Below are positions 7,095 to 14,640 of a stretch of DNA of 20,885 nucleotides, in pieces. Position numbers and translations under genes: made by a program. Every line of letters starts with the position of its first letter. Position 1 is the stretch's first letter. The DNA comes from an uncultured Megasphaera sp. (GTDB lineage: Bacteria; Bacillota; Negativicutes; Veillonellales; Megasphaeraceae), in contig CAKPVJ010000035.1 in NCBI GenBank assembly GCA_934193515.1, forward strand, positions 1 through 20,885, given 5' to 3'. Under the pieces are notes generated by a model. It saw nothing but the letters and a program-made list of their open reading frames with translations, did no database searches and was not told the origin of the DNA.

Positions 7095-7269
7095 TTATTC
7101 TAGTTGGGCAAGAGTCATGATTTTTTTCAGTTGTTCTAGTAATTGGGCACGAACACCAAAGATACGAATGGCATAATCGCCGTCAGACAGTACGGTAATG
7201 CCGCCTTCTACCAAAGGTGCGTTTCCTTATCTTCCTTGTTCTTCTACATCCTGCAGTATCTCGTAGAAC
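7095..7269 (-). pseudogene. Decayed 3' remnant of an unidentified gene
   Basis: The minus strand is open from 7226 to the TAA at 7095-7097 and reads like real protein: APLVEGGITVLSDGDYAIRI then FGVRAQLLEQLKKIMTLAQL. Directly upstream in the same frame are a TAA (7227-7229) and a further protein-like stretch, FYEILQDVEEQGR, itself preceded by TAG. There is no start codon with a ribosome site and the 5' part is missing. I do not recognise the family. It fills most of the 362-bp gap between gdhA and the ArsC-like gene. The alternative is a chance frame, but the low-complexity-free, charged, helix-forming text makes decay more likely. Confidence 0.4.
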
Positions 7270-7333
7270 TATGACAGTCTGTTTTTTTTATGCCGTAAAA
7301 ACAGCACATACGGTTTTCTGCCAAATAGTTGTC

Positions 7334-7675
7334 TTATTGCCAGTCTTTCCATATTTCCGGATGGTAGCCGATGACTGCCTTTTTGCCGCTGCGCACAATA
7401 GGCGTGCGCAGTACTTGTTGGTTTTCCAGCAGCTTGGCATCTTTTTCTTCCGCTGCCAGATATTGAATCAAAGCGAATGTATCTTTGTCCTTGCAGTTAG
7501 GATTGAGCATATTGTCTATGCCGCCGACGGCTTGCTTTATGCTGGTATATTCTCCTTTGCTCAATCCTTTTTCTTTCAAGTTAACAAATTGAACCGGAAT
7601 GCCGCGTTCTTTAAAATAACGAATGGCTTTCTTAGTATCAAAACATTTATTGGTACCAAAAATTTGTATGCTCAT
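7334..7675 (-). CDS. ArsC/Spx-family thioredoxin-fold protein
   Basis: 113 residues, the usual size for the ArsC/Spx family. It opens with IQIFGTNKCFDTKKAIRYFKERGIPVQFVNL, matching the family's first strand-helix with the single active cysteine at about residue 11. The CxxC of Spx is reduced to CFDT. RTPIVRSGKKAVIGYHPEIW near the end is the conserved cis-proline (TPIV) and GY/F segment. True arsenate reductases keep an arginine trio that I cannot confirm, and no ars genes lie nearby. The likeliest role is a YffB-like glutathione/thiol-linked reductase of unknown substrate. A good ribosome site (GAAAGGAAG) precedes the ATG. It lies after the EFR1 gene but a strong hairpin separates them. Confidence 0.8.
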   Translation of the reverse strand: MSIQIFGTNKCFDTKKAIRYFKERGIPVQFVNLKEKGLSKGEYTSIKQAVGGIDNMLNPNCKDKDTFALIQYLAAEEKDAKLLENQQVLRTPIVRSGKKAVIGYHPEIWKDWQ

Positions 7676-7713
7676 ACAATCTTCCTTTCTGCGTTTTCAA
7701 TATATTGTATAAT

Positions 7714-7792
7714 AAAAAAGCACTGCACGGCTATGCTCGCCAATGCGGGAATTTCCCAAGGATATACCAAGCATAGCACACAGTGCTTTTTT
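7714..7792 (-). terminator. Nested hairpin, probable terminator of the EFR1 gene
   Basis: Three nested inverted repeats: outer 7714-7725 with 7781-7792 (AAAAAAGCACTG), middle 7730-7737 with 7770-7777 (GCTATGCT) and apical GGGAA-T-TTCCC at 7747-7757. The outer arm begins one base after the EFR1 stop and ends in a T6 run on both strands, so it should stop transcription. At 79 bp it is far longer than an ordinary terminator. Confidence 0.65.
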
Positions 7793-8554
7793 CTATCTGC
7801 GAATCATATCTTTTAAGGTAACGTTTGGATGATGATACTGGTCTTCTAAAAGAATATGTCGATTGCGAATCGTTATGGCTTGCTGCGGACACCAATGAAC
7901 ACATGCCAAGCAGTAGGAACACTGATTTCCTATGGTCAGTCCGCTTTCATCAATATGAATCGTATGACTGGGACAGACATTCTCACAAATGCCGCAATGA
8001 ATACACAGCGTCGTATCACACCATACAGTAAACCATTTTTCTCCCAGCCGCTGTAACGGACCTAAACGGAATAACGTATGATACCAATGTTTTGTTACTT
8101 GGGAGGTATCTTTTTTTCGCGCACGGATATCATTTCCTATTTCTTTGACCGTTTCTGCTGCGGTAATCAATTTTTCCAGGGGATAGCGGATATGGCGGCG
8201 CGTCGCAGGCGTACTGTTGGCTACCATGGCAATTTTACGGCCATACGCCAACGTACAGTCTTTACGGGATAAAATCTGTTTCAACGAATACAAGGCCCGG
8301 CCGGCTGAACTGCCGCAGGTAGCAATCCCATAAAAATACGCCGACGGATTAAACTGTACGTATTCGACAAAGATACGCACCGGCTCCGGTAATTCGCCAA
8401 AGTAAACAGGAAAAACAAAGCCAATCACTTTATCCTGAATGCGCAGACAATGATCTGTAATATCTGCAATGTGGACAGCCGTGTCGCCTGTTTCCTCTGC
8501 GAGTTGCTTGGCTACGGCCAATGAGTTGCCTGTTCCGGAAAAGTAAAGAATCAT
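7793..8554 (-). CDS. EFR1-family flavodoxin-ferredoxin protein
   Basis: 253 residues from the ATG at 8554, chosen because GGGGGAG lies just before it; the 31-codon upstream extension crosses the promoter. The N-terminal half is flavodoxin-like, with the FMN phosphate loop YFSGTGNS at about 4-11 and GFVFPVYFGELPEPV. The C-terminal part is a bacterial two-[4Fe-4S] ferredoxin: CIHCGICENVCP and CSYCLACVHWCP. This domain order defines the EFR1 family. It should carry FMN and two clusters and shuttle electrons in the cytoplasm; the partners are unknown. The gene stands alone between its own promoter and a terminator, typical of an anaerobe. Confidence 0.9.
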   Translation of the reverse strand: MILYFSGTGNSLAVAKQLAEETGDTAVHIADITDHCLRIQDKVIGFVFPVYFGELPEPVRIFVEYVQFNPSAYFYGIATCGSSAGRALYSLKQILSRKDCTLAYGRKIAMVANSTPATRRHIRYPLEKLITAAETVKEIGNDIRARKKDTSQVTKHWYHTLFRLGPLQRLGEKWFTVWCDTTLCIHCGICENVCPSHTIHIDESGLTIGNQCSYCLACVHWCPQQAITIRNRHILLEDQYHHPNVTLKDMIRR

Positions 8555-8579
8555 AATGCTCCCCCCATCGTATGAGTTT

Positions 8580-8604
8580 GTATACGTTCGCTGATACTGT
8601 ATAC
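8580..8604. promoter_or_regulatory. Possible operator GTATAC-N13-GTATAC
   Basis: Two self-complementary GTATAC hexamers (8580-8585 and 8599-8604) separated by 13 bp lie between the -10 box and the ribosome site of the EFR1 gene. Position and symmetry fit a repressor site. The inner 13 bp are not symmetric, so this is tentative. Confidence 0.35.
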
Positions 8605-8608
8605 TTGT

Positions 8609-8636
8609 ATTATACCATGGAGTTATACCTTTGCAA
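8609..8636 (-). promoter_or_regulatory. Promoter of the EFR1 gene
   Basis: Minus strand TTGCAA (8631-8636), 16-bp spacer, TATAAT (8609-8614) preceded by TGG, giving an extended -10. Confidence 0.65.
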
Positions 8637-8682
8637 AACATTCGCATATGATTTCATTTTGTTATGACTCATTGTAAACGCA

Positions 8683-9372
8683 TTAGAGATATCCCCGTTC
8701 GCACAGGCTGACAAATTGGCCGTCACCGATGATAATATGATCGAGTACAGGGATTTCCATTACGTCTCCAGCTCTGGCAATATGCTGTGTCACAGCAATA
8801 TCTTCCTGAGAAGGTTCCGGATCGCCGCTGGGATGATTATGCAGCAACACAACGGCTGCCGCATTATATTGAATCGCCAGGCGAAAGACCTCCCGTGCTT
8901 TGGCCAAGCTGGCATTCAGCGTGCCAATCGTCAGCGTTCGCACGGCTATCAACTGATTTTTGGTGGATAAATAGACTGCCGCAAATTGCTCCTGCGGTAA
9001 AAACCGCATATCTTCCATAACGTATTCTGCAATGGCTTGGGGGGTACTGAAATCAGGCGCATTTTGCTTGACTCGCTGTTTGGAAATACGCCGTCCTAAC
9101 TCTACAGCCGCACAAATAGTGACAGCCTTATCCATACCGATGCCGTGGACAGCGCATAAGTCGGCAAGGCTTGCTTCACTAAGGTAATATACATTTTCTC
9201 CCGGCATGGAACGCAGCAGCTCTCTGGACACTTCCAATACAGAATGCCCTTTGGTTCCGGTGCGCAGTAAAATGGCCAGCAAATCCTGATCTGTAAGGGC
9301 ATGTGCCCCCTGCGCGATAAATTTTTCACGTGGTTTTTCGCTTGTTGCTAACGCATAGAGTGGCTGGCTCAT
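8683..9372 (-). CDS. radC: RadC family JAB-domain protein
   Basis: 229 residues, full family length. The N-terminal part has the UPF0758 helix-hairpin-helix region (LTDQDLLAILLRTGT; LADLCAVHGIGMDKAV). The C-terminal JAB/MPN domain has the metal motif HNHPSGDPEPSQED (HxH-x7-S-x2-D) and the upstream glutamate in QEQFAAVYL. Despite the name, a DNA-repair role was not upheld for E. coli RadC, and the biochemical activity is unknown. The ATG overlaps the maf stop by 4 bp (ATGA), so it is translated in the same operon. Confidence 0.93.
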   Translation of the reverse strand: MSQPLYALATSEKPREKFIAQGAHALTDQDLLAILLRTGTKGHSVLEVSRELLRSMPGENVYYLSEASLADLCAVHGIGMDKAVTICAAVELGRRISKQRVKQNAPDFSTPQAIAEYVMEDMRFLPQEQFAAVYLSTKNQLIAVRTLTIGTLNASLAKAREVFRLAIQYNAAAVVLLHNHPSGDPEPSQEDIAVTQHIARAGDVMEIPVLDHIIIGDGQFVSLCERGYL

Positions 9373-9929
9373 ACATCCACCTTGGCTTTGCGAAGCATTT
9401 TACATACTTGGGACAGCGGCAGGCCGACGACATTGGTGTACGAACCGTTGATTTTATCTACAAACGCAGCGGCCCTGCCTTGAATCCCGTAGGCACCCGC
9501 TTTGTCCATCGGTTCGCCGCTGGCTATATAATCGTCAATTTCCTTATCCGTAAGGCGGCGAAACCAGACTTTCGTTTCCACTACCTTAGTAATCACTTTG
9601 TCATCTTTAACCAAAGCGACACCTGTATATACGGCGTGTTTTGCATCAGACAATTCATGCAGCATGGCAGCGGCTTCTTTCTTATTGCGCGGTTTGCCTA
9701 AGATTTTTCCATCAATGGCAACAATAGTGTCTGCCCCCAATACCCATTGTCCCGGATATTTGGCAGCGACATCACAGGCTTTTCCGGCTGCTAACGCCTG
9801 TACGTATTTTTCTGGTTCCTTTTTCTTAGGCGCATGGTCTTCATAAGAACTGGGATTGACCATATACGTAATGCCAATCTGTGTCAGCAGTTCACGGCGC
9901 CGCGGCGAGCCCGAAGCTAAAATTAACAT
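9369..9929 (-). CDS. maf: Maf-family nucleotide pyrophosphatase (dTTP/UTP type)
   Basis: 186 residues. Hallmarks: start LILASGSPRRRELLTQIG, catalytic GADTIVAIDGKILGKP (about 65-80), and GEPMDKAGAYGIQGRAAAFVDKINGSYTNVVGLPL near the end. Maf enzymes hydrolyse non-canonical or excess NTPs to NMP plus PPi, and members are also linked to septum inhibition. The KAGAYGIQG segment fits the dTTP/UTP (YhdE) subgroup. It starts 12 bp after DUF4321 and overlaps radC by 4 bp. Confidence 0.94.
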   Translation of the reverse strand: MLILASGSPRRRELLTQIGITYMVNPSSYEDHAPKKKEPEKYVQALAAGKACDVAAKYPGQWVLGADTIVAIDGKILGKPRNKKEAAAMLHELSDAKHAVYTGVALVKDDKVITKVVETKVWFRRLTDKEIDDYIASGEPMDKAGAYGIQGRAAAFVDKINGSYTNVVGLPLSQVCKMLRKAKVDV

Positions 9930-9941
9930 GAATACACCTTC

Positions 9942-10214
9942 CTATCCAATTCGGCGAAATATAATGAAAGCCAGTATAATGCCTAAAATACTCAAGATAT
10001 TAGGCGCAAAGCGAATGCCGAATTTTATCTGCATAATATATAAATTTAAATCTACATTCTGGATATTAAAAATTTCATAATGCTGGGATATAATCGGCAT
10101 GAGATTGCCAAGGTGAATGCCGGACAAGGCTTCACCCAAAATACCGCCCATCATGCCGCCTACAGCCAAAAACAACACAAATAATAAAAGGCTGTGTGAG
10201 CCAAAGGTTTTCAT
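9942..10214 (-). CDS. DUF4321 small membrane protein
   Basis: 90 residues. There are two hydrophobic segments: LLLFVLFLAVGGMMGGILGEAL at about 9-30 and ILSILGIILAFIIF at about 73-86, joined by a loop of about 40 residues. The glycine-rich first helix and the size match DUF4321 proteins, which commonly sit next to maf/radC in Firmicutes. Function unknown. GAGGGGGG precedes the ATG. It is the first gene of the DUF4321-maf-radC operon. Confidence 0.8.
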   Translation of the reverse strand: MKTFGSHSLLLFVLFLAVGGMMGGILGEALSGIHLGNLMPIISQHYEIFNIQNVDLNLYIMQIKFGIRFAPNILSILGIILAFIIFRRIG

Positions 10215-10254
10215 AACTGCTTAACCCCCCTCTACCGGTTTGGTTACGACTTTC

Positions 10255-10283
10255 ATTATACCTGTTTCCCTATGTTGTAGCAA
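10255..10283 (-). promoter_or_regulatory. Promoter of the DUF4321-maf-radC operon
   Basis: Minus strand TTGCTA (10278-10283), 17 bp, TATAAT (10255-10260), then about 35 nt to the DUF4321 start. Confidence 0.6.
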
Positions 10284-10289
10284 TAGAAA

Positions 10290-10334
10290 AGCCAGTTTTC
10301 TCATTATATTCTAATATAACGAAGAAAGCTGGCT
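10290..10334 (-). terminator. glnS terminator
   Basis: Arms 10290-10301 and 10323-10334 pair over 12 bp (AGCCAG...TTCT, one G-U), with an inner TTATATT/AATATAA stem at 10304-10319. TTTTCT follows in the minus-strand direction and a T6 run on plus, so it may work both ways. Confidence 0.75.
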
Positions 10335-10372
10335 CTTTTTTAATTTTATTTTAATCTTACTCTCATCTTATT

Positions 10373-12064
10373 TTAATTTTTCTTTTGTTTCTGCATTTTA
10401 GCCCAAGTATCACGCAGGCCGACAATACGATTTACGACGATATGGTCTGCTGTTGTATCGGGGTCAATGACAAAATAGCCTTGGCGCAAAAATTGGAATT
10501 TATCGCCGACATGATAGGATGCCAATGCAGCTTCCCCTTTGCTGTGGAAGACATGCAGGCTGTCCGGATTGATTTGTGACAGGAAGTCTTTGCTGTCTCC
10601 TTCTTCGTCGTCATTCTGGTCATTGAAAAGATAATCGTACACGCGGGTTTCTACATCGACGGCATCTGCCGCATTGACCCAGTGCAGTGTGCCTTTAACC
10701 TTGCGGTTGGCATTGGCGCCGCTGCCGCTCTTGCTTTCCGGATCGTACGTACAGTGCAGTTCAACGATATTGCCGTCGTCATCTTTGATGACTTCTTCAC
10801 ATTTTATGATATAAGCGTATTTAAGACGGACTTCCTTGCCCGGTGCCAAACGGAAAAATTTCTTTACAGGTACTTCCATAAAATCATTGCGTTCAATATA
10901 AATATTCTTGCTGAATGTCATTTCACGCGTACCCATCGCTTCATTTTCCTGATTGTTGTCTGCTGTCATCGTTTCGGTCTGTCCATCCGGATAGTTGGTA
11001 ATAACCACTTTGATGGGGTCAATAACCGTCATCAGACGAGGTGCTTTTAATTTCAAATCTTCCCGGATGCAGTATTCCAACAACGAAATATCTACCATGC
11101 TGTCCGCTTTGGCAACGCCGATGCGTTCACAAAAATCACGAATCGATTCTGGCGTATAGCCGCGGCGGCGTATCCCGGAAATGGTCGGCATACGAGGATC
11201 GTCCCAGCCGCTGACAATTCCTTTTTCTACTAATGTACGCAGTTTGCGCTTACTCGTAATCATATGGGTAACATTTAAGCGGGCAAATTCAATCTGACGT
11301 GGTTTCTGACCTTCCGGATCATCCCATTCTTCTAATACCCAATTATAGAGCGGACGATGAGCTTCAAATTCCAAGGTGCAGATAGAATGTGTAATCCGTT
11401 CAATCGCGTCGGATACAGGATGCGCAAAATCATACATTGGATAAATGCACCATTTTGTGCCTGTACGATGATGCGGTGCATGGACAATACGATATAAGAC
11501 AGGATCACGCATATTCAGGTTCGGGCTGGCCATGTCAATTTTGGCACGCAGTACTTTTTCGCCGTCACCGTATTTTCCTTCTTTCATTTCCGTGAAAAGC
11601 TGCAGGTTTTCTTCAACACTGCGATTGCGGTATGGGCTTTCTTTCCCCGGTGTGTTGAATGTGCCGCGGTATTCGCGGATTTCATCGCCGGATAAATCAT
11701 CGACGTACGCTTTGCCTAATTTGATCAGTTTCACAGCATATGCGTACAATTGGTCAAAGTAGTTGGACGCATAAAACATGCGGTCATCCCAAGTAAAGCC
11801 GAGCCATTTGACATCTTCTTTGATAGAGTTGACGTATTCTACATTTTCTTTCGATGGGTTCGTATCGTCAAAACGAAGATTGGTCAAGCCGCCGTATTTT
11901 TTGGCGATGCCAAAGTTGAGGCAGATTGATTTTGCATGGCCAATATGAAGATAGCCGTTCGGTTCCGGCGGAAAACGTGTATGAACCCTTTTTCCGTATC
12001 TATTTGATTCGTTATCTTCATCAATAAAATTTTCAATAAAATTTTTTGTAATTTCGTTATCCAT
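10373..12064 (-). CDS. glnS: Glutaminyl-tRNA synthetase
   Basis: 563 residues, the usual GlnRS length. It charges tRNA-Gln with glutamine. The class I signatures are present: PPEPNGYLHIGHAKS (about 33-47) and the KMSKS equivalent MITSKRKL (about 269-276), plus RFDDTNPSKE and WCIYPMYDFAHPVSDAIE of the GlnRS/GluRS catalytic core. The C-terminal anticodon-binding beta-barrels follow. I chose ATG at 12064; the preceding TTG is also in frame, but the AAGGGGAG spacing (8) suits ATG. Direct charging by GlnRS rather than the GatCAB route is a minority trait in Firmicutes, so acquisition by transfer in the lineage is plausible. It is monocistronic and divergent from the FAH gene. Confidence 0.97.
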   Translation of the reverse strand: MDNEITKNFIENFIDEDNESNRYGKRVHTRFPPEPNGYLHIGHAKSICLNFGIAKKYGGLTNLRFDDTNPSKENVEYVNSIKEDVKWLGFTWDDRMFYASNYFDQLYAYAVKLIKLGKAYVDDLSGDEIREYRGTFNTPGKESPYRNRSVEENLQLFTEMKEGKYGDGEKVLRAKIDMASPNLNMRDPVLYRIVHAPHHRTGTKWCIYPMYDFAHPVSDAIERITHSICTLEFEAHRPLYNWVLEEWDDPEGQKPRQIEFARLNVTHMITSKRKLRTLVEKGIVSGWDDPRMPTISGIRRRGYTPESIRDFCERIGVAKADSMVDISLLEYCIREDLKLKAPRLMTVIDPIKVVITNYPDGQTETMTADNNQENEAMGTREMTFSKNIYIERNDFMEVPVKKFFRLAPGKEVRLKYAYIIKCEEVIKDDDGNIVELHCTYDPESKSGSGANANRKVKGTLHWVNAADAVDVETRVYDYLFNDQNDDEEGDSKDFLSQINPDSLHVFHSKGEAALASYHVGDKFQFLRQGYFVIDPDTTADHIVVNRIVGLRDTWAKMQKQKKN

Positions 12065-12095
12065 CAACGATTCTCCCCTTTATATATGATGTTTT

Positions 12096-12104
12096 ATTTT
12101 ATCA
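12096..12104 (-). promoter_or_regulatory. Extended -10 promoter of glnS
   Basis: Minus strand TGATAAAAT (12096-12104): -10 TAAAAT with the TGn extension. There is no good -35. No T-box leader is present in the short stretch before the gene. Confidence 0.45.
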
Positions 12105-12181
12105 CAAAAATGATTGTTGCACTAGTTATTACCTATATTTTTTCCTTTTTCTCAAGGATAAGCCTTTTTTGCACACAAATA

Positions 12182-12190
12182 TGCTATAAT
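12182..12190 (+). promoter_or_regulatory. Extended -10 promoter of the FAH gene
   Basis: TGCTATAAT (12182-12190) is a full extended -10. AAGGAG at 12211-12216 follows. Confidence 0.6.
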
Positions 12191-12225
12191 AAACATACAT
12201 TTCACTTATAAAGGAGACGATATAA

Positions 12226-13128
12226 TTGATAAAAAAATTATTGACGTTTGAAGATATGGGCTTAGTGCAGTGGGGCGTCCTCAACGAAGACGAAACAGGC
12301 GTATATGGGGCGATTGCCTTGGAAGAAGCTTTCTTTACACCGCTGCCGGAAACACTGCTGGAATTTATTCGCCAAGGAAATGACGGACTGCTGGCACTGG
12401 CCGATGCATTGGAACAAAACGAAAAAACACAAGCCGTCAAAGCTAAACCACTGGGAACGGTTCGTATAATGGCGCCTATTCCGCATATGGAACGAAATGT
12501 ATTCTGCATTGGCAAAAACTACACGGAACATATTGCTGAATTTGACAAGACGGCCATGCCGAATGTTCCCAAGTACCCTTTAATTTTCACCAAAGCAACG
12601 ACTTCTGTCAGCGGCCCGGATGATTTCATCGACCCGCACAAAAACGTAACCAATGCGGTGGATTATGAAGGAGAACTGGCTGTCATTATCGGCAAGGAAG
12701 GCTCAGATATTCCTGTCAGTGATGCCATGGATTACGTATATGGCTTTACTATCCTCAACGATGTCACTGCTCGTGATTTGCAGGCTAATCACATTCAATG
12801 GTTCCACGGCAAAAGCCTGGACACGTTCTGCCCCATGGGGCCGTATATCCTGCTGCGCGATGCGGCACCCGATACGTTTGATGTTGTAACCAAAGTAAAC
12901 GGCGAAGTACGGCAGGATGCTTCAACAGGCGAATTTATTTTTACCATTCCCCAGTTGATTCAAACGATCTCCCAAGGTACGACGCTCCTTCCCGGTGATG
13001 TTATTGCGACGGGTACTCCGTCCGGCGTCGGCGTCGGCTTTAATCCGCCTAAATATATTCACAGCGGCGATGTTGTAGAAATTTCAATTTCCGGCATTGG
13101 CACATTAAAAAATACGGTAAAAAAATAA
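12226..13128 (+). CDS. Fumarylacetoacetate hydrolase (FAH) family protein
   Basis: 300 residues. It starts at TTG: AAGGAG is nine bases upstream and the next in-frame ATG lies inside conserved sequence. The C-terminal two-thirds is the FAH catalytic domain: NVFCIGKNYTEH, PLIFTKATTSVSGP, metal ligands in VDYEGELAVIIGK and ILNDVTARDLQ, then KSLDTFCPMGPYI and PGDVIATGTPSGVGVGF. The N-terminal ~80 residues form the smaller family cap. Members hydrolyse or decarboxylate acylpyruvate-type compounds (acylpyruvase, oxaloacetate tautomerase/decarboxylase, homoprotocatechuate route isomerases). The substrate cannot be set from sequence, and no aromatic-degradation genes are nearby. It is monocistronic. 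Confidence 0.92.
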   Translation: MIKKLLTFEDMGLVQWGVLNEDETGVYGAIALEEAFFTPLPETLLEFIRQGNDGLLALADALEQNEKTQAVKAKPLGTVRIMAPIPHMERNVFCIGKNYTEHIAEFDKTAMPNVPKYPLIFTKATTSVSGPDDFIDPHKNVTNAVDYEGELAVIIGKEGSDIPVSDAMDYVYGFTILNDVTARDLQANHIQWFHGKSLDTFCPMGPYILLRDAAPDTFDVVTKVNGEVRQDASTGEFIFTIPQLIQTISQGTTLLPGDVIATGTPSGVGVGFNPPKYIHSGDVVEISISGIGTLKNTVKK

Positions 13129-13133
13129 ACACT

Positions 13134-13178
13134 AAAAAAACGAACCGTCTCTTCTTAAAAGAAGCGGTTCGTTTTTTT
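13134..13178. terminator. Bidirectional terminator between the FAH and APC genes
   Basis: Arms 13134-13147 and 13165-13178 form a 14-bp stem (A7 plus CGAACCG). The top loop itself contains CTTCTT/AAGAAG. There is a T8 run on plus and a T7 on minus, so it ends both the FAH transcript and the brnQ-permease operon. Confidence 0.85.
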
Positions 13179-13234
13179 TAGATTTTATCACACCGTTTTA
13201 CATGTATCGCTTTCAACATGACAATTTACTCTGT

Positions 13235-14617
13235 TTATTTTAATTTATTTAATACGCTGTGCTTGCGTCCATAGGCAAGATAAATAATCAGGCCCAACAC
13301 AGACCATGCGCTGAATAAGATAAGCGTATGCGTTGACAGCTGGGTAAAGACAAAGGCACAAAAGATAAATCCCAACGGCGCAATGACATGGACGGCTGGA
13401 CACCGAAAGCCGCGTGGCTTATCCGGATATACCCTGCGCAAAATCAAAATGCCCACGCAAGAGCAAAGAAAAGCAAATATCGTACCGGCACTGCAGGTTT
13501 CTGCTACAATGTGAATCGGCGTAAATCCCGTAATAGCCGCTACGATACAGCCAATGATAATTTGAATAATATACGGTGTATGGTATCTATGATGTACCTT
13601 GTATAATGCCATAGGCATCAAGCCGTCACGGCTCATAGAATATAAGGCACGGCTTTGCGCAAAAAGCATTCCCAATACAACCGTAGAAAGGCCGCAAAGT
13701 GCACCCGTACCTACGATAGCGGAACCTAAATGCATGCCGATATATTCTAAAACGAAAGAAGCCGGAGCTGCTGTATCCAGCATAGTATATGGTACGACGC
13801 CGGTCATAGCTGCGCAGACGGCAATGTATAAAATCGTACAAATCGTCAAAGCGGCAATAATGCCAATCGGCATATCCCGATTCGGGTTTTTCGTTTCTTC
13901 TGCTGCCGTAGACAAGGCATCAAATCCCAGATATGCAAAGAACAAGACCGCCGTACCTGCCGCTACACCCGAAAAGCCATAGGGCAAAAAGGGCTGCCAG
14001 TTCATCGGTTCAATATGCGGTGCTGCCAAAAACAGGAAGATAAAAATCGTGCCAATCTTGACATATACCAAAATACGGTTTACATGAGCGCTTTCTTTGA
14101 CACCGATAATGAGCAGTGCCGTAGCCAGCAGGACAATCAAAACGGCAGGCAGATTGATAAGGCCGCCATCAGCCGGAACGGCAGTCAGCGCTTTAGGCAA
14201 ATCAATGCCGCACGAATGCAGAATGCCTACAAAATACGCGGACCAGCCGCCGGCAACGGCGCTGGCGCCTACGGAATATTCCAGAATAAGGCTCCAGCCG
14301 ACCCACCAGCCAAATATTTCCCCTAGTGACGCATACGCATACGTATAGGAGCTCCCGGAAACCGGCAAAAAGGAAGCCAGTTCGGAGTATGCCAGACAAA
14401 CAAAAGCACACGTAACAGCTGCCAATACAAACGACAGCATAAGTCCCGGTCCGGCATATTGGGCTGCGCCAATCCCCGTCAGGACAAATATGCCGGTGCC
14501 TATAATAATTCCCAGACCCATCAGGGTAATATCAAAAGCACCCAAGGCTTTTGTCAATTTCTTTTCCTGCGTATGAGCCATTAACTCGTCAAATGACTTT
14601 TTTCTAAAAATATTCAA
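13235..14617 (-). CDS. APC-superfamily amino acid permease (CAT/YfnA-like)
   Basis: 460 residues with about 12 hydrophobic segments. The first helix carries LMGLGIIIGTGIFVLTGIGAA, the substrate/ion-binding break of APC transporters. Also diagnostic are FAYLGFDALSTAAEETKNPNRDMPIGI (helix 6 and the following loop) and FAQSRALYSMSRDGLMP. This resembles the cationic amino acid transporter (CAT) branch, but the substrate is not certain. GAGGGG precedes the ATG, which lies 23 bp after the brnQ stop, so the two are one transcript. Confidence 0.92.
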   Translation of the reverse strand: MNIFRKKSFDELMAHTQEKKLTKALGAFDITLMGLGIIIGTGIFVLTGIGAAQYAGPGLMLSFVLAAVTCAFVCLAYSELASFLPVSGSSYTYAYASLGEIFGWWVGWSLILEYSVGASAVAGGWSAYFVGILHSCGIDLPKALTAVPADGGLINLPAVLIVLLATALLIIGVKESAHVNRILVYVKIGTIFIFLFLAAPHIEPMNWQPFLPYGFSGVAAGTAVLFFAYLGFDALSTAAEETKNPNRDMPIGIIAALTICTILYIAVCAAMTGVVPYTMLDTAAPASFVLEYIGMHLGSAIVGTGALCGLSTVVLGMLFAQSRALYSMSRDGLMPMALYKVHHRYHTPYIIQIIIGCIVAAITGFTPIHIVAETCSAGTIFAFLCSCVGILILRRVYPDKPRGFRCPAVHVIAPLGFIFCAFVFTQLSTHTLILFSAWSVLGLIIYLAYGRKHSVLNKLK

Positions 14618-14640
14618 AACCTAGTCCCCTCTTTATTGCA

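Noticed and set aside
7334..7675. Arsenate reductase in an arsenic resistance operon
   Set aside because: There are no arsB, arsR or other ars genes, and the active-site context fits the wider ArsC/Spx family.
12065..12225. T-box leader or shared regulatory RNA between glnS and the FAH gene
   Set aside because: The divergent gap is about 160 bp, with short leaders on both sides and no specifier or antiterminator structure.
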